Shown here one piece after another: positions 26,796 to 35,760 of a stretch of 64,000 nucleotides of DNA. This stretch comes from UBA9732 sp963599445. GTDB taxonomy: Bacteria; Spirochaetota; Spirochaetia; Sphaerochaetales; Sphaerochaetaceae. Both the position numbers and the translations under genes were made by a program. Each line of letters opens with the position of its first letter. Positions within the stretch are counted from its first letter, which is position 1. Where the stretch lies: the NCBI GenBank assembly GCA_963599445.1, contig CAVBWZ010000010.1:1-64000 (forward strand). Direction: 5' to 3'. A model generated the notes under the pieces. The model ran no database searches, was not told the origin of the DNA, and worked only from the letters and a program-made list of their open reading frames with translations.

Positions 26796-26823
26796 ATCAC
26801 CATAACATAGGATGATTCAAAGG

Positions 26824-26833
26824 NNNNNNNNNN
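26824..26833. other. assembly gap (10 N)
   Basis: Ten consecutive unknown bases. The true length is unknown, and repeats commonly cause such gaps. Confidence 0.99.
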
Positions 26834-26935
26834 AATACTTTGAAACACGATACAGAAGCAAGCATTCTAATGACGGAAAAATAAAGCCGTTCGGGAAACT
26901 TGGTATAATTGTTGAGCCAAATAATTTTAGATGAT

Positions 26936-26982
26936 TTTTAGGGAACATTTTTATGTTTTACAATGCAAAATGTTCCCTAAAA
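26936..26982. repeat. perfect 16-bp inverted repeat
   Basis: TTTTAGGGAACATTTT (26936-26951) and AAAATGTTCCCTAAAA (26967-26982) are perfectly complementary with a 15-base loop. The sequence TATAAT at about 26903 precedes it. The arms carry their own A and T runs, so a bidirectional terminator or the end of a mobile element are both possible. Confidence 0.7.
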
Positions 26983-27333
26983 CAGGTCTAGATGTTTTCC
27001 TTTGAAACACCACAAGCAGAGATGGTAAGTAGATATTTCAACATTGATTTATCGCTCATCTTTTGCGATGAACTCAAACAAATTGGCTCATGAAATGTGA
27101 GAAATTGCAGAAAAGTCCCGCATGAAATGTGATATATCAGTTGGATGCAACGAGCGGTGATGTCAAATTACTGGATTTTTTGCCTTGTTGTTTCTTCTGT
27201 AAACTGCAAAAAAAAAAGCTTGTTAATGAAGAAAGTTTTCTTCACAAAGGCCAAAAACCACCAAAAATGAAGAACAGGCAGGTCCGTGTCATCACCATTG
27301 TAGCGAACTGCATTTTTGAGCTAGACTCAAGGC

Positions 27334-28959
27334 ATGAAGGAAATAGAGATCCATTGCTGTGCCGCAGAGAAATCGACCATGAGCTTTCCCATGGGAGCTT
27401 TGTGCATCAAGACTGCCATAAACCAAAGCGGTTTTCTGCCAAAGGCAAAGCTCTTCGAGCACTTTTTGGACAACGACCCTATAGCAGCATCCAAGGAAGC
27501 TTCAAAAAGAAAGCCTTGGGCTCTTGGGATAGCCACATATATTTGGAATGCAGAATGGTTCGGAGCTTTTGCAAAGAACTTCAAGAAGCTTTCACCTGAA
27601 ACGATACTTTTTGCAGGGGGGCCTCAGGCGATAGCCTATACAAAGGGATTACCTGAATGGTTGGATTTTGCCGTACTAGGGGAGGCGGAGGTATCCACGG
27701 TTGAAGTCCTAAGGAAACTTCAGGATGGAACAGCTCTCAAGGACCTAATGGCTGAAGGTCTTGTCACGAAATATTCCCTTTCTCCTGTGAACTCACCGCT
27801 TCCAAACCTTGAAGAGCTACAATCTCCTTTCCTTTCAGGTGAGGCGGACTTCTTGATGGGAAGATATGACTCCGTGCTTTGGGAAATGACGAGGGGTTGT
27901 CCGTTTGCATGTGCGTTCTGCTTTGAATCGAGAGGCAAGAGGATAGTGCGTGACTATCCAATGAAAAGAATTGAAAAGGAGATGGACTACCTCGTAAAGT
28001 ATGGGACGAAGAACGTCTTCGTACTTGACCCTACGTTTAACCTAAATCCAGACAGAGCAAAGAAAATCCTTCATATGCTTATCAAGAAGGCACCTTACGA
28101 CATGCATTTCACCTTTGAGATAAGGGCGGAGCTCTTGGATGAAGAGCTGGCAGACCTTTTCGCAAAGCTCAACTGCTCGCTTCAGATTGGACTGCAGAGC
28201 TCGGATCAGGACGTTCTCAAGATGATAGGACGTCGCTTTAACAAAAAGCTTTTCGCTAAGAAAGTCATGCTTTTGGTCGATAAGGGCGTACCGTTTGGAC
28301 TTGATGTAATCATTGGCCTTCCTGAAGACACCATTGAAAAGTTCAAAAGCACGATAGACTTCTGCGTTTCCCTAAAGCCAAGCAACATAGACTGCTTCCT
28401 TTTGTCTCTTCTTCCGGGAACGGAGCTTGCAGGAAGGGCAGGGGAGCTTGGACTTGAGTCCCACGACAATGTGGAGCGCACCATCCTAAGGACTCCAAGC
28501 TTCAGCGAAAGCGATATAGAGATTGCTTTGAAGGTAAAGGCTGGAATGGACCTTTTCTTCACCAAGGGACAGAGCTGCATGTGGGTACACTCGGTGCTTG
28601 AAACCCTTGGTGTCTCTGCAAGCGACCTCTTCATCCGCTTCCTTGATTGGCTCGATGAAAACCACAGAGATGCTGAAGAAGAGGACATTTGGATCCTCCA
28701 GGACGATTTCATTACAGACATCTTCGTTTCTTCAGGAAAGAGGAAGCTCCTTGATGCAATGAAGAGCTACATGGAACTGCATCAGGGAATATGCTTTGTA
28801 ACAGACACATGCGAAACGGCGGAAATAGACTTGCACTACAGCCTAGAAGACCTTTCCAATTTGGATAAGCTCAGCCTTGAAGAGTTCGTAACTACATACA
28901 AGAAAAGGAACTGCCATTATGATGTCGTCATGGAGGATGATGGAGTCAGATTCTATTGA
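27334..28959 (+). CDS. B12-binding-domain radical SAM protein
   Basis: This 541 aa protein has an N-terminal Rossmann-like region of the cobalamin-binding type (FAGGPQAIAY, LGEAE), then a radical SAM core with C189, C193 and C196 in CPFACAFC, and a C-terminal DUF4080-like region. It likely uses SAM to make a 5'-deoxyadenosyl radical; the substrate is unknown. No typical B12-binding DxHxxG is visible, so the cobalamin part is uncertain. TTGTAG-18-TAGACT ends six bases before the ATG. The 3' end overlaps the convergent thrH by seven bases. Confidence 0.85.
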   Translation: MKEIEIHCCAAEKSTMSFPMGALCIKTAINQSGFLPKAKLFEHFLDNDPIAASKEASKRKPWALGIATYIWNAEWFGAFAKNFKKLSPETILFAGGPQAIAYTKGLPEWLDFAVLGEAEVSTVEVLRKLQDGTALKDLMAEGLVTKYSLSPVNSPLPNLEELQSPFLSGEADFLMGRYDSVLWEMTRGCPFACAFCFESRGKRIVRDYPMKRIEKEMDYLVKYGTKNVFVLDPTFNLNPDRAKKILHMLIKKAPYDMHFTFEIRAELLDEELADLFAKLNCSLQIGLQSSDQDVLKMIGRRFNKKLFAKKVMLLVDKGVPFGLDVIIGLPEDTIEKFKSTIDFCVSLKPSNIDCFLLSLLPGTELAGRAGELGLESHDNVERTILRTPSFSESDIEIALKVKAGMDLFFTKGQSCMWVHSVLETLGVSASDLFIRFLDWLDENHRDAEEEDIWILQDDFITDIFVSSGKRKLLDAMKSYMELHQGICFVTDTCETAEIDLHYSLEDLSNLDKLSLEEFVTTYKKRNCHYDVVMEDDGVRFY

Positions 28960-29561
28960 CACTGGACGAATCGTCTTATCTGTTCATAGAATTCATCGTA
29001 TGTAGTGCAAAGCTTCAGGTCAGGTTCCTCTTTAAGGATGTTTGCTGGTGCTCTGAACAGACACCCGAAATCCGCTGTGCGAATCATTGTGAGGTCGTTG
29101 TAGCTGTCGCCTGCTGCAAACGTCCTGTAGTTGATTGACCTGAAGGCTTCGATTGCCTTCCTTTTACCATCGGGCTGACGCATGACTATGCCGGTGAGCA
29201 TGTTGTCTTCGTCCACGGCGAGGCTATTGCATAGAATGGTCGGCCAACCAAGTTTTTCCATGAGCGGTTTTGCGAATTCCGTGAAGGTATCGGACAGGAT
29301 TACGACTTGGGTAAGCCTTCGCACAATGTCAAGGAACTCCCGTGCTCCATCCAAAGGCTCAATGGTAGCGATTACGTCCTGGATGTCCTTCAAGTTATAG
29401 CCGTGCTCCCTTAGGATTTTCATCCTAAAGTCCATTAGCTTGCTGTAGTCGGGTTCCTCCCTTGTTGTGATTCCAAGTTCTTTAATCCCAGTCTTCTCCG
29501 AAAAGGCGATCCATATTTCAGGTACAAGCGTACCTTCAAGATCCAAACACACGATTTCCAT
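28953..29561 (-). CDS. thrH: phosphoserine/homoserine phosphotransferase ThrH
   Basis: This 202 aa HAD-superfamily enzyme has the nucleophile D7 in LDLEGTL, ILSDTF as motif II and GDSYND as motif IV. Pseudomonas ThrH moves phosphate from phosphoserine to homoserine and can replace homoserine kinase. No thrB lies in the window, and the gene sits directly downstream of thrC, which supports that role. GGAGG lies seven bases before the ATG. Confidence 0.9.
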   Translation of the reverse strand: MEIVCLDLEGTLVPEIWIAFSEKTGIKELGITTREEPDYSKLMDFRMKILREHGYNLKDIQDVIATIEPLDGAREFLDIVRRLTQVVILSDTFTEFAKPLMEKLGWPTILCNSLAVDEDNMLTGIVMRQPDGKRKAIEAFRSINYRTFAAGDSYNDLTMIRTADFGCLFRAPANILKEEPDLKLCTTYDEFYEQIRRFVQCQ

Positions 29562-29598
29562 TGTATGCCTCCATTGCTACAAGATTTGTTATAGGAAT

Positions 29599-31089
29599 TC
29601 AGTCTTCCATTCCTAAGATGTCAAGGATGTAGTCGAGTATTTCACCTTTGTCGATTACATCTTTGTGCAGCACGGCCTTGTCCTTAAGGGAGCTCAGGTT
29701 GCAAGGAACCGGAATGCCAGTCATTTTGTTGATTGCAGAGATCTGCTTGAATTCGTCTTCATCCAATGGCAGTCCTATAGCCTTTGAGACTGGGGCTGGG
29801 AATTTGTATGGAGAGGCGGTGGAGAGTACAATCAAGGGTGTATCATCGCTGTAGTCCTTTTTGTAATCACACGCAGCCTTAATTCCAACTGCGGTGTGGG
29901 GATCGCAAAGATAACCGTGTTCCCTATAGGTGTAGCCAATGGTTGAAATCGTCTCTGTTTCAGTGCAGCAATAGGCCTTGAAAGTCGTCTTGATTCTTTC
30001 CATAACAACATCCCCGACTTTGAAGAAACCTTTGGAATTCAGATCATCCATCCATTTTGAGACCATCGTTGCATCGCATGAGGACGCAAGGAAAAGCAGC
30101 CTTTCAAGGTTGGACGATACAAGGATGTCCATTGAAGGGGAGCTTGTCTTTAGGAACCTACGTCGCTTGTCGTAGATGCCTGTTGTGAGAAAATCGGTCA
30201 AAACATTGTTTTCGTTGGACGCGCACACCAAGTGCCTTATAGGTAGTCCCATAAGCTTTGCAAAATACCCTGCAAGGATATCTCCAAAGTTGCCGGAAGG
30301 TACAACGAAATCAACACAACCTCCAATGGCAATCCTATTCTGCACAACCAGGTCCGAGTACGCTTTGAAGTAGTAGACCACCTGAGGTGCAAGCCTTCCA
30401 ATGTTTATTGAATTAGCGGAAGAGAGAGTCCTGTTGGATTCCTGGAATCTTTCCAAGGAATTGACCGTAGCAAACGCTTGCTTCACGGCGCTCTGGCAGT
30501 CATCGAAGTCCCCTCGCACAGCACAGACCTTGACGTTGTTTCCTTCCTGAGTCTCCATTTGTGCCTTCTGTATTGGAGACACTCCTTCATATGGGTAGAA
30601 TACGATGATGCGTATCCCCGGTACGTCATGGAAGCCTTCCATAGCGGCTTTGCCGGTGTCTCCAGAAGTAGCTGTGAGGATTATCGTTTCATCGGTCGCT
30701 CCACTCTGGGCTTTTGCCGCTGTGATAAGATGAGGAAGCATTGAAAGCGCAACATCCTTGAAGGCTGAAGTAGGGCCTCTGAACAGCTCAAGGATGTATT
30801 TATCTCCAACTTCCACCAATGGTGTGAGGTCAGAGGTTTCGAATTTGTCAACATAGGCTTTTTCTACGAGGCTGTCCATATCCTTGAAGTCAGGAAGAAG
30901 CCAGGAAAGGATGGCAGAAGCCATTTCAAGTGTTGGCCTACCCATCAGAGCCTTCCAATCGAACTTTTGACAAAGGATATCCGGTGATATGAAAAGCCCT
31001 CCGTCAGGAGAGATCCCCTTCAGTACAGCTTGGAGAGAAGAGCATGAGTAGTCGCTTCTTGTACTCCTATATGTGCTTCTGTCGTTCAT
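29599..31089 (-). CDS. thrC: threonine synthase
   Basis: This 496 aa PLP enzyme of the long (E. coli/yeast-type) threonine synthase class turns O-phosphohomoserine into threonine. The PLP lysine is K111 in SAFKDVALS; the phosphate-binding TSGDTGKAA follows. GGAGG precedes the start. It lies 20 bases downstream of the thrR-like gene and upstream of thrH, one transcription unit. Confidence 0.96.
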   Translation of the reverse strand: MNDRSTYRSTRSDYSCSSLQAVLKGISPDGGLFISPDILCQKFDWKALMGRPTLEMASAILSWLLPDFKDMDSLVEKAYVDKFETSDLTPLVEVGDKYILELFRGPTSAFKDVALSMLPHLITAAKAQSGATDETIILTATSGDTGKAAMEGFHDVPGIRIIVFYPYEGVSPIQKAQMETQEGNNVKVCAVRGDFDDCQSAVKQAFATVNSLERFQESNRTLSSANSINIGRLAPQVVYYFKAYSDLVVQNRIAIGGCVDFVVPSGNFGDILAGYFAKLMGLPIRHLVCASNENNVLTDFLTTGIYDKRRRFLKTSSPSMDILVSSNLERLLFLASSCDATMVSKWMDDLNSKGFFKVGDVVMERIKTTFKAYCCTETETISTIGYTYREHGYLCDPHTAVGIKAACDYKKDYSDDTPLIVLSTASPYKFPAPVSKAIGLPLDEDEFKQISAINKMTGIPVPCNLSSLKDKAVLHKDVIDKGEILDYILDILGMED

Positions 31090-31109
31090 TTCTTCCTCCA
31101 GTAAGTGAA

Positions 31110-31547
31110 TCAGTCGATTGCTATTAGTTTTGTGTTCTCAACACCAGCCGAACTTTCCATTTCATTCAGTAGATTGGAAAGCGTCGTTGTCATTGCGCTT
31201 ATGTCCAGCGTTATGGTTACGCTTGCCTTTCCTCCTATAGGGAGGCTTTGCGTTATGGTCAGAACGCTTGCTCCGCTTTCCGATATCTTGGAAAGAACCG
31301 TGCTGAGTACACCTGTTTCATGAGACAGCATCATTGAAACCACAGCTTTCCTTCCGTCTGAGAGCCTATTTGGTTCAAGGATGAAGTCTTTGTACTTATA
31401 GAACGTGCTTCTTGATATACCAACCATCTTTGTGGCTTGCATGACGTTGTCTGCACCGCCTTCCTCAAGAAGGTGCTTGGCTTTCAGAACCGCTTCATAA
31501 TAGTCAGGAAGAATGCTTTTATGCACGATAAGGTAGTTTTCAAGCAT
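31110..31547 (-). CDS. thrR: ThrR/PheB-type regulator with ACT domain
   Basis: This 145 aa protein has a short helix-turn-helix (residues 34-52, ATKMVGISRSTFYKYKD) and a C-terminal ACT domain (about 69-145), the layout of the UPF0735/PheB family. In Bacillus subtilis the member ThrR (YszB) controls threonine biosynthesis genes. Here it lies between thrC and hom, so the same role is a strong inference, with threonine or lysine as possible ACT ligand. The ATG at 31547 has GGAGGAG before it; the upstream TTG is weaker. Confidence 0.85.
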   Translation of the reverse strand: MLENYLIVHKSILPDYYEAVLKAKHLLEEGGADNVMQATKMVGISRSTFYKYKDFILEPNRLSDGRKAVVSMMLSHETGVLSTVLSKISESGASVLTITQSLPIGGKASVTITLDISAMTTTLSNLLNEMESSAGVENTKLIAID

Positions 31548-31611
31548 TTTCTCCTCCAGTTTCAAAGATTTCTACCGCTCAATTCGAGCCACTTGCATAT
31601 TTGTTGGGTGT

Positions 31612-31653
31612 ATGATACAGTGTCGCCAATAAAAAGACAAGTGTCTTTATAAT
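31612..31653. promoter_or_regulatory. divergent thrR/hom promoters with shared palindrome
   Basis: Minus strand: TTGTCT, 17 bases, TATCAT (31617-31612) for thrR-thrC-thrH. Plus strand: TATAAT (31648-31653) for hom-lysC-asd. The palindrome AAAGACAAGTGTCTTT (31633-31648) covers the thrR -35 and abuts the hom -10, so one bound repressor could close both. Confidence 0.65.
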
Positions 31654-31695
31654 GCGGACAAAAATATCCGATATGTTCCACAAAAGGGAGTCTAT

Positions 31696-32892
31696 ATGAA
31701 AGTTTCCATCCTAGGGCATGGAGTAGTTGGCAAAGGTGTCTTCGACATGCTTGCGTCCTGTCCTGAACACTCGATACAACATGTCTTGATAAGGCCCGGC
31801 CACGCAGATCTTCAAAAAACTCAAAGAAGCTGTATGGTCGATTCCATTGAGAAGATACTGAACGACGACTCCAACCTTGTAGTCGAATGCATAGGGGGAG
31901 AGAATCCAGCGTTCGGCTATGTACGCATGTGCATGGAGGCAGGAAAGAGCGTAATAACGGCCAACAAAGCGCTTGTAGCGGCTCATGGCATTGAACTTGC
32001 GTCCTTGGCGAAAAGCAATGGCCTTGCATTCCTGTTCAGCGCCGCATGTGGAGGAGCGATCCCAATCCTGCAGAACCTGTTTCTCGCCCGTCAGACCGAC
32101 AAAATCCTATGTGCGGGTGGAATACTCAACGGCACGACGAACTTCATACTCGATGCAATGGACAAACGATCCCTTTCATTCGAGCAGGCCTTGACGGAGG
32201 CTCAGAGCCTTGGCTATGCGGAGTCCGACCCAACGGCTGACATCACTGGCCTCGATACACTCAGAAAAGTCCTTCTTATAAGCATGGTTGCGTTCGACCT
32301 TTTGCCAGAATCAGGTTACGACATTGAAGGCATCAAACACGTCAAGGCCGATGACTTTGAGGTTGCAAAGGAACTTGGATGTACCATACGGCTCATAGGA
32401 ATGACAGGAATCTCTGAGAACGGACGGCATTATGCCTATGTGGAGCCAATACTCTGCAATGCAGGCAGCCAATATGCGGGAGTATGTACCAATTGGAACC
32501 TTGTACAGTACAAGGGTGAAAACAGCGGAACCTTGGCTTTTTGCGGGCAGGGAGCAGGGCGATATCCAACGGCATCGGCTGTACTTAGGGATGTCTCATC
32601 TGTGGAACACGGCCAAAAGTGGATGCTGGAAGAGACATGTATCAAAGGTTCTGTGTCCAATGAAACGAAGGAATGCCTTAAACGATACTTCGTTAGAGTT
32701 GACGACGCCCACTTTGGAATTCTCAATGAAACGCTAAAGGTATCGGAAATCGTCAAACGGAATGAGGGGACAACCTACCTCGTTACAGATGCAATCAGCG
32801 TAAAAGACATGCATGAACATGCAAAGAAAATGAGAAAGCAAGGAGCACTGCTGTTCTTTGCAGAATATGAAGAAGAAAGGAGCGTCCAATGA
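31696..32892 (+). CDS. hom: homoserine dehydrogenase
   Basis: This 398 aa enzyme reduces aspartate semialdehyde to homoserine. The dinucleotide-binding GHGVVGKGV is at the N-terminus, and the catalytic region has SAACGGAIPIL, GILNGTTNFIL and the ESDPTADITGLD signature. A C-terminal extension after about 310 could be a regulatory domain. AGGGAG precedes the start, and the stop overlaps the lysC start by ATGA. Confidence 0.95.
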   Translation: MKVSILGHGVVGKGVFDMLASCPEHSIQHVLIRPGHADLQKTQRSCMVDSIEKILNDDSNLVVECIGGENPAFGYVRMCMEAGKSVITANKALVAAHGIELASLAKSNGLAFLFSAACGGAIPILQNLFLARQTDKILCAGGILNGTTNFILDAMDKRSLSFEQALTEAQSLGYAESDPTADITGLDTLRKVLLISMVAFDLLPESGYDIEGIKHVKADDFEVAKELGCTIRLIGMTGISENGRHYAYVEPILCNAGSQYAGVCTNWNLVQYKGENSGTLAFCGQGAGRYPTASAVLRDVSSVEHGQKWMLEETCIKGSVSNETKECLKRYFVRVDDAHFGILNETLKVSEIVKRNEGTTYLVTDAISVKDMHEHAKKMRKQGALLFFAEYEEERSVQ

Positions 32893-34205
32893 TAAAGGTT
32901 GTGAAGTTCGGAGGTTCCTCCGTTTCATGTGCACAGCAGTTCAAGAAGGTCAAGGAAATCATCCAATCCGATCCATCCAGAAGACTTGTCGTTGTCTCCG
33001 CAGCAGGGAAGAAGGATCCAAGCGACCATAAGCTGACAGACCTTCTATACCTATGCCATGCACATCTTACGTATGGAGTACCCTGCGATGAGATCTTTGG
33101 TCGAATAAGAGAACGCCTTGTTGAGATAAGGGATGAGCTTGGGCTTTCCTACAGAATCGAAGATGACCTTGACTCCCTTGAGTCGAAGTTGTCAAAGGAC
33201 ATGTCCATAGACGAACTTGTCTCCAGAGGGGAGTACTTCACTTCGCGCCTTATGGCCGAATATCTTGGATTCAATTTCCTTGATGCGTCCGAATGCATAT
33301 TCATGGAATATGATGGAAGCTTCGTTCCTGAAAAGATTTCAGAAGCCGTCTGCAGAGCCTTGTCAGAGAATGAAGGCATCGTCGTTCCAGGATTCTACGG
33401 AGTTCTGCCTTCTGGGAAGATAAGACTCATGAGCAGGGGAGGAAGCGATATAACGGGAGCTTTGGTCGCCGCAGCGTGCAAGGCCGACCTCTACGAAAAC
33501 TGGACCGATGTCTCTGGGATACTCATGGCGGATCCCAGGATAGTGGACAATCCTGACCCAATCTCAAAGATAACGTACTCGGAACTCAGAGAGCTTGCAT
33601 ATATGGGGGCATCGGTCTTGCATGAGGACTCCGTTGCACCAGTGAAGGATGCAGGCATACCTTTGAACATAAGGAACACGAACGACCCAAGCCATCCAGG
33701 GACGATGATAGTTGAGAGAATAGACGAAAAAGGTCTTGAGCACGATAGATTCATAACCGGAATTGCAGGGAAAAGGAACTTCGTCATCCTGACCGTGTCC
33801 AAGCGAATGCATGGAACGAACGAAACGCTGAGGAAGGTATTGGAGATACTGGACAGGCACAAGGTCCATGCCGAGCATGTAACCATTGGAATAGACCAAT
33901 TCGCCTTGGTTCTTCCTTTGGCCACCCTAGGAGATGGCCTATACGACGTCATAAGCGAGATAAAAGGGCAGTGCAAGCCCGATTCCGTTGAGGTTCAGGA
34001 CGACATAGCCTTGGTCGCAGCTGTTGGAAGAAAGATGATATTCCGTCCCGGAATATCCGGAAAACTCTTCAACGCACTTGGAAACGAGGGCATAAACATA
34101 AGGACCATAGCCCAAGGGTCGGACGAACTTGCAATCATAGTTGGCGTTGACAACAGTCAGTTCGAAAACACGATACGGATCCTATACAAAGGATTCGCAG
34201 GGTGA
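32889..34205 (+). CDS. lysC: aspartate kinase
   Basis: This 438 aa kinase phosphorylates aspartate, the first step to threonine, methionine and lysine. VKFGGSSV begins the kinase domain; SRGGSDITGAL and the ENWTDVSG substrate segment follow; two ACT domains occupy about 290-438. It is translationally coupled to hom upstream and close to asd downstream. Confidence 0.95.
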   Translation: MIKVVKFGGSSVSCAQQFKKVKEIIQSDPSRRLVVVSAAGKKDPSDHKLTDLLYLCHAHLTYGVPCDEIFGRIRERLVEIRDELGLSYRIEDDLDSLESKLSKDMSIDELVSRGEYFTSRLMAEYLGFNFLDASECIFMEYDGSFVPEKISEAVCRALSENEGIVVPGFYGVLPSGKIRLMSRGGSDITGALVAAACKADLYENWTDVSGILMADPRIVDNPDPISKITYSELRELAYMGASVLHEDSVAPVKDAGIPLNIRNTNDPSHPGTMIVERIDEKGLEHDRFITGIAGKRNFVILTVSKRMHGTNETLRKVLEILDRHKVHAEHVTIGIDQFALVLPLATLGDGLYDVISEIKGQCKPDSVEVQDDIALVAAVGRKMIFRPGISGKLFNALGNEGINIRTIAQGSDELAIIVGVDNSQFENTIRILYKGFAG

Positions 34206-34219
34206 AAGAGGATTTTCTT

Positions 34220-35227
34220 ATGAGAGAGTTGAACATTGCGGTTTTGGGTGCTTCCGGTGCCGTTGGAAATGAAATGATAAAGGTATTGCAGGAGTACAAT
34301 ATCCCTGTAAAGAGGCTCCTTCCTCTTGCCAGTGCGAAAAGCTCAGGGAAAACGATTCTCTTCAACGGAAAGGAAATAGAGATCGAGGAGGCCAGGGATT
34401 CAAGCTTCGATGGTATGGATTTCGTCCTTGGTGCCGTTGGGAACGATATGTCACGGAAGTTCGCTCCTACCATAGTGAAGTCAGGCGCCGTGTACATAGA
34501 CAACAGCTCCGCTTTCAGAATGGATCCTGATGTGCCGTTGGTGGTTCCTGAGATCAATGGCTCGGAAGCCTTCCGCAACAAGGGAATCATCGCAAACCCA
34601 AACTGCTCCACCATAATCACGCTCATGGCCGTAGCGGCTTTGGCAAGGATATCTCCAATGGAATCCATGGTGGCCTGCACGTACCAAGCCGTATCGGGTG
34701 CGGGTCAGGCTGGGTTCGATGAACTGGCTTGCCAGCTTGACAGCATACATGAGGGGAAGCCTGTCGAAAGGAAGGTGTTCCCTCATCAAATAGCCATGAA
34801 TGTAATCCCTTTCATAGGAAGCGAAACGGACAACCTCTATACGACGGAGGAGATGAAGATGCAGAACGAGGGTAGGAAGATCCTTGGACTTCCAGATCTC
34901 AAAGTGACCTGCACATGTGTACGTGTTCCCGTGATGAGATCGCACTCCATTGCCGTCACCGTGAGAACGAAACGCAAGATCTCCATTGAAGAAGCCAACA
35001 AGGCCATTGCATCCTCCCCTGGATGCCGCCTGATAGAAGACCATGAAGGAAGGAATTACCCAACTCCATTGGATACGACAGATCAGGACCTCGTTTGGGT
35101 TGGAAGGGTACGTGATGACCTGACTGATGACAAAGGCCTTACCCTTTGGTGCTGCGGTGACCAAGTAAGGAAAGGAGCTGCCAGCAACGCCGTGCAGATC
35201 CTTAGACTCCTTGCGGAAAAAGAGTGA
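34220..35227 (+). CDS. asd: aspartate-semialdehyde dehydrogenase
   Basis: This 335 aa enzyme reduces aspartyl phosphate. NADP-binding LGASGAVGNEM is at the N-terminus, and the catalytic Cys is in NPNCSTII near residue 129. AGAGG eight bases before the ATG is better than the GTG at 34202 that overlaps lysC. It completes the hom-lysC-asd operon. Confidence 0.95.
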   Translation: MRELNIAVLGASGAVGNEMIKVLQEYNIPVKRLLPLASAKSSGKTILFNGKEIEIEEARDSSFDGMDFVLGAVGNDMSRKFAPTIVKSGAVYIDNSSAFRMDPDVPLVVPEINGSEAFRNKGIIANPNCSTIITLMAVAALARISPMESMVACTYQAVSGAGQAGFDELACQLDSIHEGKPVERKVFPHQIAMNVIPFIGSETDNLYTTEEMKMQNEGRKILGLPDLKVTCTCVRVPVMRSHSIAVTVRTKRKISIEEANKAIASSPGCRLIEDHEGRNYPTPLDTTDQDLVWVGRVRDDLTDDKGLTLWCCGDQVRKGAASNAVQILRLLAEKE

Positions 35228-35490
35228 TTGGAAATTTGACTCTTCACGTTTTTTAGAGAATAGGCCTCTGACGGAGGGGCTGGAGATGCCTCATGGAAGC
35301 CAAAAGCCGGCCGTCTCGGCATCCTCTTCATGACCGAAATGACATGAAAACATCGAAAAGGCGCTTTTCCCATGCAAAAACATGCACACAAACAGCGGAA
35401 ACAAGGCCTTTCATGTCATTATGCGTCGCCATTGTACATCTGAACGCTCCAGCCATTCTGAAACGGACTGGTTCCATGGATGCGGCACCC

Positions 35491-35540
35491 TCAGGCACGC
35501 TCAGGCGCTGTCAGGTACAATCAGGTACGCTCAGGTACTC
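35491..35540. repeat. 10-bp tandem repeat, five units
   Basis: Five consecutive decamers all start TCAGG: TCAGGCACGC, TCAGGCGCTG, TCAGGTACAA, TCAGGTACGC, TCAGGTACTC. The period is one helical turn. Confidence 0.85.
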
Positions 35541-35582
35541 TCTAAAACGCTCTGCTCCAATATTGATTCAACCGTCTTCAAC

Positions 35583-35626
35583 AGCCCCGTAAGCCCCAAG
35601 CGCCCAAAGAGCCCCAACAGCCCAAG
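35583..35626. repeat. 9-bp tandem repeat, about five units
   Basis: Degenerate AGCCCCAAG units in register, 42 bases after the 10-bp array. Confidence 0.75.
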
Positions 35627-35697
35627 ACTGGATGCTCTCCTTCGATTACTGTCTCCCAAACCCAGCTTTCAGTGAAGAACCATTTCTATTGTGATTA

Positions 35698-35747
35698 TTC
35701 TCGTAATACTTAACAATTCTCGTAAAAATCGCTATATTATACGAGAA
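35698..35747 (+). promoter_or_regulatory. promoter and operator of the second fic gene
   Basis: TTAACA (35710-35715), 17 bases, TATATT (35733-35738). TTCTCGTAA occurs at 35698-35706 and 35717-35725, and its inverted core TACGAGAA at 35740-35747, so copies lie upstream of, inside and just after the promoter. Confidence 0.65.
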
Positions 35748-35760
35748 AAGGAGAGCTTTT

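Larger units (their letters stand above)
26796..27333. other. intergenic region with assembly gap and remnant ORFs
   Basis: No gene of normal length is present. Ten N stand at 26824-26833. Right of them a frame encodes a 30-odd residue tail ending near 26933, and 26992-27093 is a 33-codon ORF; both look like ends of something lost at the gap, possibly a transposase, but I do not recognise them. CATGAAATGTGA occurs twice (about 27089 and 27121). Confidence 0.5.
35228..35760. other. intergenic region with two short tandem arrays
   Basis: About 530 bases hold no convincing gene. 35491-35540 is five 10-bp units of TCAGGyacnc type. 35583-35626 is five 9-bp units of AGCCCCAAG type. The fic promoter is at the right end. 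A short frame over the 9-bp array would encode Ser-Pro-X repeats, but it has no start signal. Confidence 0.7.

Noticed and set aside
35293..35592. 99-codon frame before the second fic gene
   Set aside because: No ribosome site; it runs through the tandem repeats and has an unlikely composition.
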